Shown: positions 3,724 to 5,735 of the stretch, piece by piece
Position numbering within the stretch: position 1 is the stretch's first letter
How the letters are laid out: each line of letters starts with the position of its first letter
Origin: Vulcanisaeta distributa
GTDB lineage: Archaea > Thermoproteota > Thermoprotei > Thermoproteales > Thermocladiaceae
Length of the DNA stretch: 5,735 nucleotides
NCBI GenBank assembly: GCA_002506645.1
Contig: DAXY01000072.1
Span: 9,581-15,315, forward strand
Direction of reading: 5' to 3'
Program-made: the position numbers and the translations under genes
Notes under the pieces: model-generated
Database searches by the model: none
What the model was told of the DNA's origin: nothing
The model's input: the letters and a program-made list of their open reading frames with translations, nothing else

Positions 3724-4989
3724 TTAGTGCTTGAGCCTTTGGATTAGTGATTGGTTCATCCGGGCCGCCTTACCCATGTAGTCCTGAATCCTAATTAATT
3801 CATTTAGCTTGGCCATCCTCTCGCCGCCTAAGACGCCACTCTTTATTATTGGTGCCCCAAATCCAACGGCTATGTGGGCCAGTATCTCATACTCCGTGTC
3901 CCCGGACCTATGGGACACCACTGGCACATACCCGTTGGATACGGCTAGCCTGACCGTTTCCCAGGCCTTCGATAGCGTGCCTATTTGGTCGGGCTTTATG
4001 ATTATGGCGTTGGCGGATCCCTCCTTAATACCCATAGATAGCCTCGATGGATTTGTCGTGAACAAGTCATCACCTACTATTAGGCATTTGTCGCCGACAA
4101 GGTCCGTGAGCTCTGCGAAGGATTGAAAATCCTCCTCATGGAATGGGTCCTCGACGTACACGAGCCCGTACTTTTCAATCAACCCCTTAACAAACTCAAG
4201 CTGTTCCTTCGGCGTCCTTGAGGTGCCCTCGTTCGTGTACACGTACTTCTCACCATTCCACAGGGTTGATGATGCCATGTCAACGCCAATACCGATCTCA
4301 AAACCCACCTTGGCACTCACCTCCTTAACCGCCCTACTAAGGATTTCCAGGGCAGTGCCCGTGGATACCTTGGCAGACCAGGCACCCTCGTCATTACGGC
4401 CGCCCGTGAATGTTGGGTCCGCCTTAACGAGTTCTTTGAAGACGGCCCTATGAACCTCTATATTCGCCTTAAGGGCTGAGTAAATGTCCTGGGCCCCATA
4501 AGGTAGCACGAGGAATTCCTGGACGTCCGGGCCGAGACCGCGGCTATGCTTACCACCCCCAATCACGTTGCCCAGTGGATACGGTAAATCCCTGATGTTG
4601 GCACCACCAAGGTGTTGGTAAAGTGGTATCTCCAGGGCATTCGCGGCGGCCTTCGCCGTCGCCATTGACGTGGCTATGGCCACGGCACCGCCAATCCTCG
4701 AGAAGTTCTCCGTACCATCAATCTCCTCTAGCCTTGCATCAACCTCGCCCTGTATCGACGCGTCGAGGCCCATTAGATCAGGTGCGACGCTCTTCTCGAA
4801 GGTGCTTATTGCCAGGTCAACATCGTTGTTGGGGAAGTAAACAACCTCGTGCGAACCCCTCGAGGCGCCGGCCGGTGCTGCCGCCCTACCATAGCCATCC
4901 GTCAGGTAAACCTCAACCTCAACCGTCTCCTCACCCCTCGAGTTAAATATCTTCCTGATGCCCAAGTCCTCGATTGTCGTATCCGGCAT
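3724..4989 (-). CDS. eno: Enolase (phosphopyruvate hydratase)
   Basis: It interconverts 2-phosphoglycerate and phosphoenolpyruvate in cytosolic glycolysis/gluconeogenesis, with Mg2+. At 421 residues it is full length. N-terminal domain: IRKIFNSRGEETVEVEV and the mobile loop GASRGSHE (S43). Barrel: GGGKHSRG (H148), QEF (E158), NDEGAW (E201), metal ligands D237 (GVDMAS), E280 (VEDPF) and D307 (VGDDLF), the base K332 (IIKPDQIGT), H360-R361-S362 (SHRSGDTEY) and K383 (IIKSG). All key catalytic residues are present. Two conserved positions differ: D335 replaces the usual Asn of KxNQIG, and SHRSGDTEY replaces SHRSGETED. The ATG at 4989 fits the family N-terminus. It belongs to the archaeal enolase-uS2-MEMO cluster and follows the HAD gene by 82 bases. 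Confidence 0.97.
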   Translation of the reverse strand: MPDTTIEDLGIRKIFNSRGEETVEVEVYLTDGYGRAAAPAGASRGSHEVVYFPNNDVDLAISTFEKSVAPDLMGLDASIQGEVDARLEEIDGTENFSRIGGAVAIATSMATAKAAANALEIPLYQHLGGANIRDLPYPLGNVIGGGKHSRGLGPDVQEFLVLPYGAQDIYSALKANIEVHRAVFKELVKADPTFTGGRNDEGAWSAKVSTGTALEILSRAVKEVSAKVGFEIGIGVDMASSTLWNGEKYVYTNEGTSRTPKEQLEFVKGLIEKYGLVYVEDPFHEEDFQSFAELTDLVGDKCLIVGDDLFTTNPSRLSMGIKEGSANAIIIKPDQIGTLSKAWETVRLAVSNGYVPVVSHRSGDTEYEILAHIAVGFGAPIIKSGVLGGERMAKLNELIRIQDYMGKAARMNQSLIQRLKH

Positions 4990-5015
4990 AAGTCTCGATT
5001 AATTGAGGAGGGCTA

Positions 5016-5029
5016 GTATTAATGCATTA
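5016..5029 (-). promoter_or_regulatory. Probable enolase TATA box overlapped by a 10-bp palindrome
   Basis: TTAATAC on the minus strand (5016-5022) is centred 30 bases before the enolase ATG at 4989, giving at most a very short leader. The perfect palindrome TAATGCATTA (5020-5029) overlaps the upstream half of the box and the BRE position. No Shine-Dalgarno match lies close to the ATG, which fits leaderless initiation. The TATA match is moderate. Confidence 0.45.
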
Positions 5030-5041
5030 TTGTTGGTGTGG

Positions 5042-5064
5042 GTATACGTTTACTTTACGTATAC
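5042..5064. repeat. 8-7-8 perfect inverted repeat upstream of enolase
   Basis: The arms GTATACGT (5042-5049) and ACGTATAC (5057-5064) are exact inverse complements with the spacer TTACTTT. It starts 7 bases after the HAD stop codon and its centre is about 34 bases upstream of the proposed enolase TATA box. It could be an activator or regulator site for enolase, or a 3'-end hairpin of the HAD transcript. Confidence 0.65.
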
Positions 5065-5071
5065 GCATTCA

Positions 5072-5692
5072 TTACCTGCCCAGGATTGCCCTTGCAATGT
5101 CAATAAGTGGGTATAACGTGTTGGAGTTAACCACGATCCTGGCCGCATTGGCGACTTCCTCATCAATGGGGTTGTAGGCAATGGAGTACCTGGCCCTCCT
5201 GAGTATTGGAAGGTCCATGTCGCTGTCCCCAACGGCCATCACGTAATCCCACCCAATCCCCAACTCGCCCATTAATCCGTTAATGACGTCCTTACTCTCG
5301 ACATTGACCTTAACCGTGAGTAATGACCCATCCTCATCAAACACTAATTCATTACTTATGAAGTAATTCGTATAATCCCTAATGGGAACACCCGTGTAGT
5401 TCAGGCCGCCGCTCACCGCAATGATTATTACGTCATTCTCCCTGAGCAGCCTAAGTAGTTCTAGGGCGCCCCTCCTCAACGTCACTGGGACCTCAACCCA
5501 ACTCCTTGGCACGCCCATCCAGAGCAGCGTATCGACGAGGGCCCAGTCCCTATAGTTAATCAGCCCAGCCTTATACGCATCCCTATTCACCATAGCCCAT
5601 TCGTCAGTGCCGAGGACCCTATGTAGGTGTTGCCACGCCGACCTGAAGTACGTTAGTACTCCATCAACGTCCAGTATCGCAGCCTTAATCAT
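5072..5692 (-). CDS. HAD-superfamily phosphatase, phosphoserine phosphatase-like (subfamily IB)
   Basis: A cytosolic phosphohydrolase acting through an aspartyl-phosphate. The 206 residues hold the four HAD motifs: DVDGVLT (nucleophile D8, general acid D10), VSGG (S94), K134 in VESKDVI, and GDSDMDLPIL (D156, D160; Mg2+ site). The helical insert between residues about 15 and 75 is a C1 cap, and the motif II-IV half resembles SerB-type enzymes, but motif I is DVDGVLT and not DFDSTL. The substrate is therefore open: phosphoserine, phosphoglycolate or another small phosphate ester. It is upstream of enolase on the same strand, near a 3-phosphoglycerate step, which is only suggestive. The ATG at 5692 begins the family N-terminus and is preceded by GGTG at 7 bases. 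Confidence 0.88.
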   Translation of the reverse strand: MIKAAILDVDGVLTYFRSAWQHLHRVLGTDEWAMVNRDAYKAGLINYRDWALVDTLLWMGVPRSWVEVPVTLRRGALELLRLLRENDVIIIAVSGGLNYTGVPIRDYTNYFISNELVFDEDGSLLTVKVNVESKDVINGLMGELGIGWDYVMAVGDSDMDLPILRRARYSIAYNPIDEEVANAARIVVNSNTLYPLIDIARAILGR

Positions 5693-5735
5693 TACCCAAC
5701 ACCAATACTCACGCCCTTTATCGGAAGCCTAATAA
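5692..5735 (-). CDS. Possible C-terminal tail of an upstream gene (partial)
   Basis: On the minus strand a frame from the window edge encodes IRLPIKGVSIGVG and ends in TAA at 5692-5694, overlapping the HAD ATG as TAATG. This kind of overlap and the GGTG ribosome-binding match at 5700-5703, inside the putative tail, are what one expects of two adjacent operon genes. Thirteen open codons alone are weak evidence. I do not recognise the tail, and it does not look like the rpoK end often found upstream of enolase. An alternative is that this is the HAD promoter, with GATAAAG (5716-5722) centred 27 bases before the ATG. Confidence 0.35.
   Translation of the reverse strand, partial: IRLPIKGVSIGVG
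5700..5722 (-). promoter_or_regulatory. Start signals of the HAD gene: GGTG site and weak TATA-like box
   Basis: GGTG (5700-5703) lies 7 bases before the ATG at 5692 and is a short Shine-Dalgarno match. GATAAAG (5716-5722) is a weak TATA-like word at the leaderless spacing of 27 bases. Only one is likely to be used. The choice depends on whether an upstream gene really overlaps this start. Confidence 0.35.

Noticed and set aside
4623..4946. Plus-strand open frames inside enolase (also at 3809-4126 and 4223-4453)
   Set aside because: They are antisense to a full-length enolase, have low-complexity Ser/Pro/Arg products and no start signals. They are frame shadows.
1..5735. CRISPR array, insertion sequence, integrase or attachment site
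   Set aside because: No regularly spaced direct repeats, transposase motifs or tRNA-end duplications were seen on either strand.

Overview
The window looks like a stretch of hyperthermophilic crenarchaeal chromosome, most likely Thermoproteales (a Vulcanisaeta/Caldivirga-like lineage is my best guess; the sequence does not settle the genus). Reasons: archaeal-only ribosomal protein eL34, an archaeal-type cytidylate kinase, archaeal uS2 and enolase, a MEMO-family protein, heavy use of AGG for arginine, and TATA-like boxes 26-30 bases upstream of many start codons with little or no 5' UTR (leaderless genes). Internal operon genes instead carry Shine-Dalgarno matches such as TGAGGT and GTGATC.

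Left arm, + strand (1-983): the tail of an unidentified gene, then eL34 and cytidylate kinase (cmk) separated by 6 bases. This pair is a remnant of the widely conserved archaeal secY-adk-L34e-cmk-L14e-cbf5 string. Here the string stops after cmk, which converges with a minus-strand gene 27 bases away.

Middle, - strand (1011-1724): two small, tyrosine-rich genes of unknown function, one soluble and helical, one membrane-bound. They lie in clearly more AT-rich DNA with a 12-bp tandem repeat and an 8-7-8 inverted repeat. This is the accessory-looking part.

Right arm, - strand (1805-5735), in transcription order: possible tail of an upstream gene, a HAD phosphatase, enolase, a 330-base gap, uS2, MEMO. 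The enolase-uS2-MEMO order is the known archaeal cluster that usually also carries rpoN/rpoK and mevalonate kinase. Between enolase and uS2 the cluster is opened by a 330-base segment. It holds a 31-codon ORF right behind enolase and a 52-codon ORF with its own TATA-like box. A 16-bp palindrome sits exactly between that box and its ATG, followed by a strong hairpin inside the ORF. This segment is the best candidate for something undescribed, either a small autoregulated protein or a small RNA, but coding is not proven.

Functionally the window mixes translation (eL34, uS2), nucleotide metabolism (CMP kinase), lower glycolysis/gluconeogenesis (enolase), a metal-site MEMO protein and a small-molecule phosphatase. 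No tRNA, rRNA, CRISPR array, transposase or integrase was seen.
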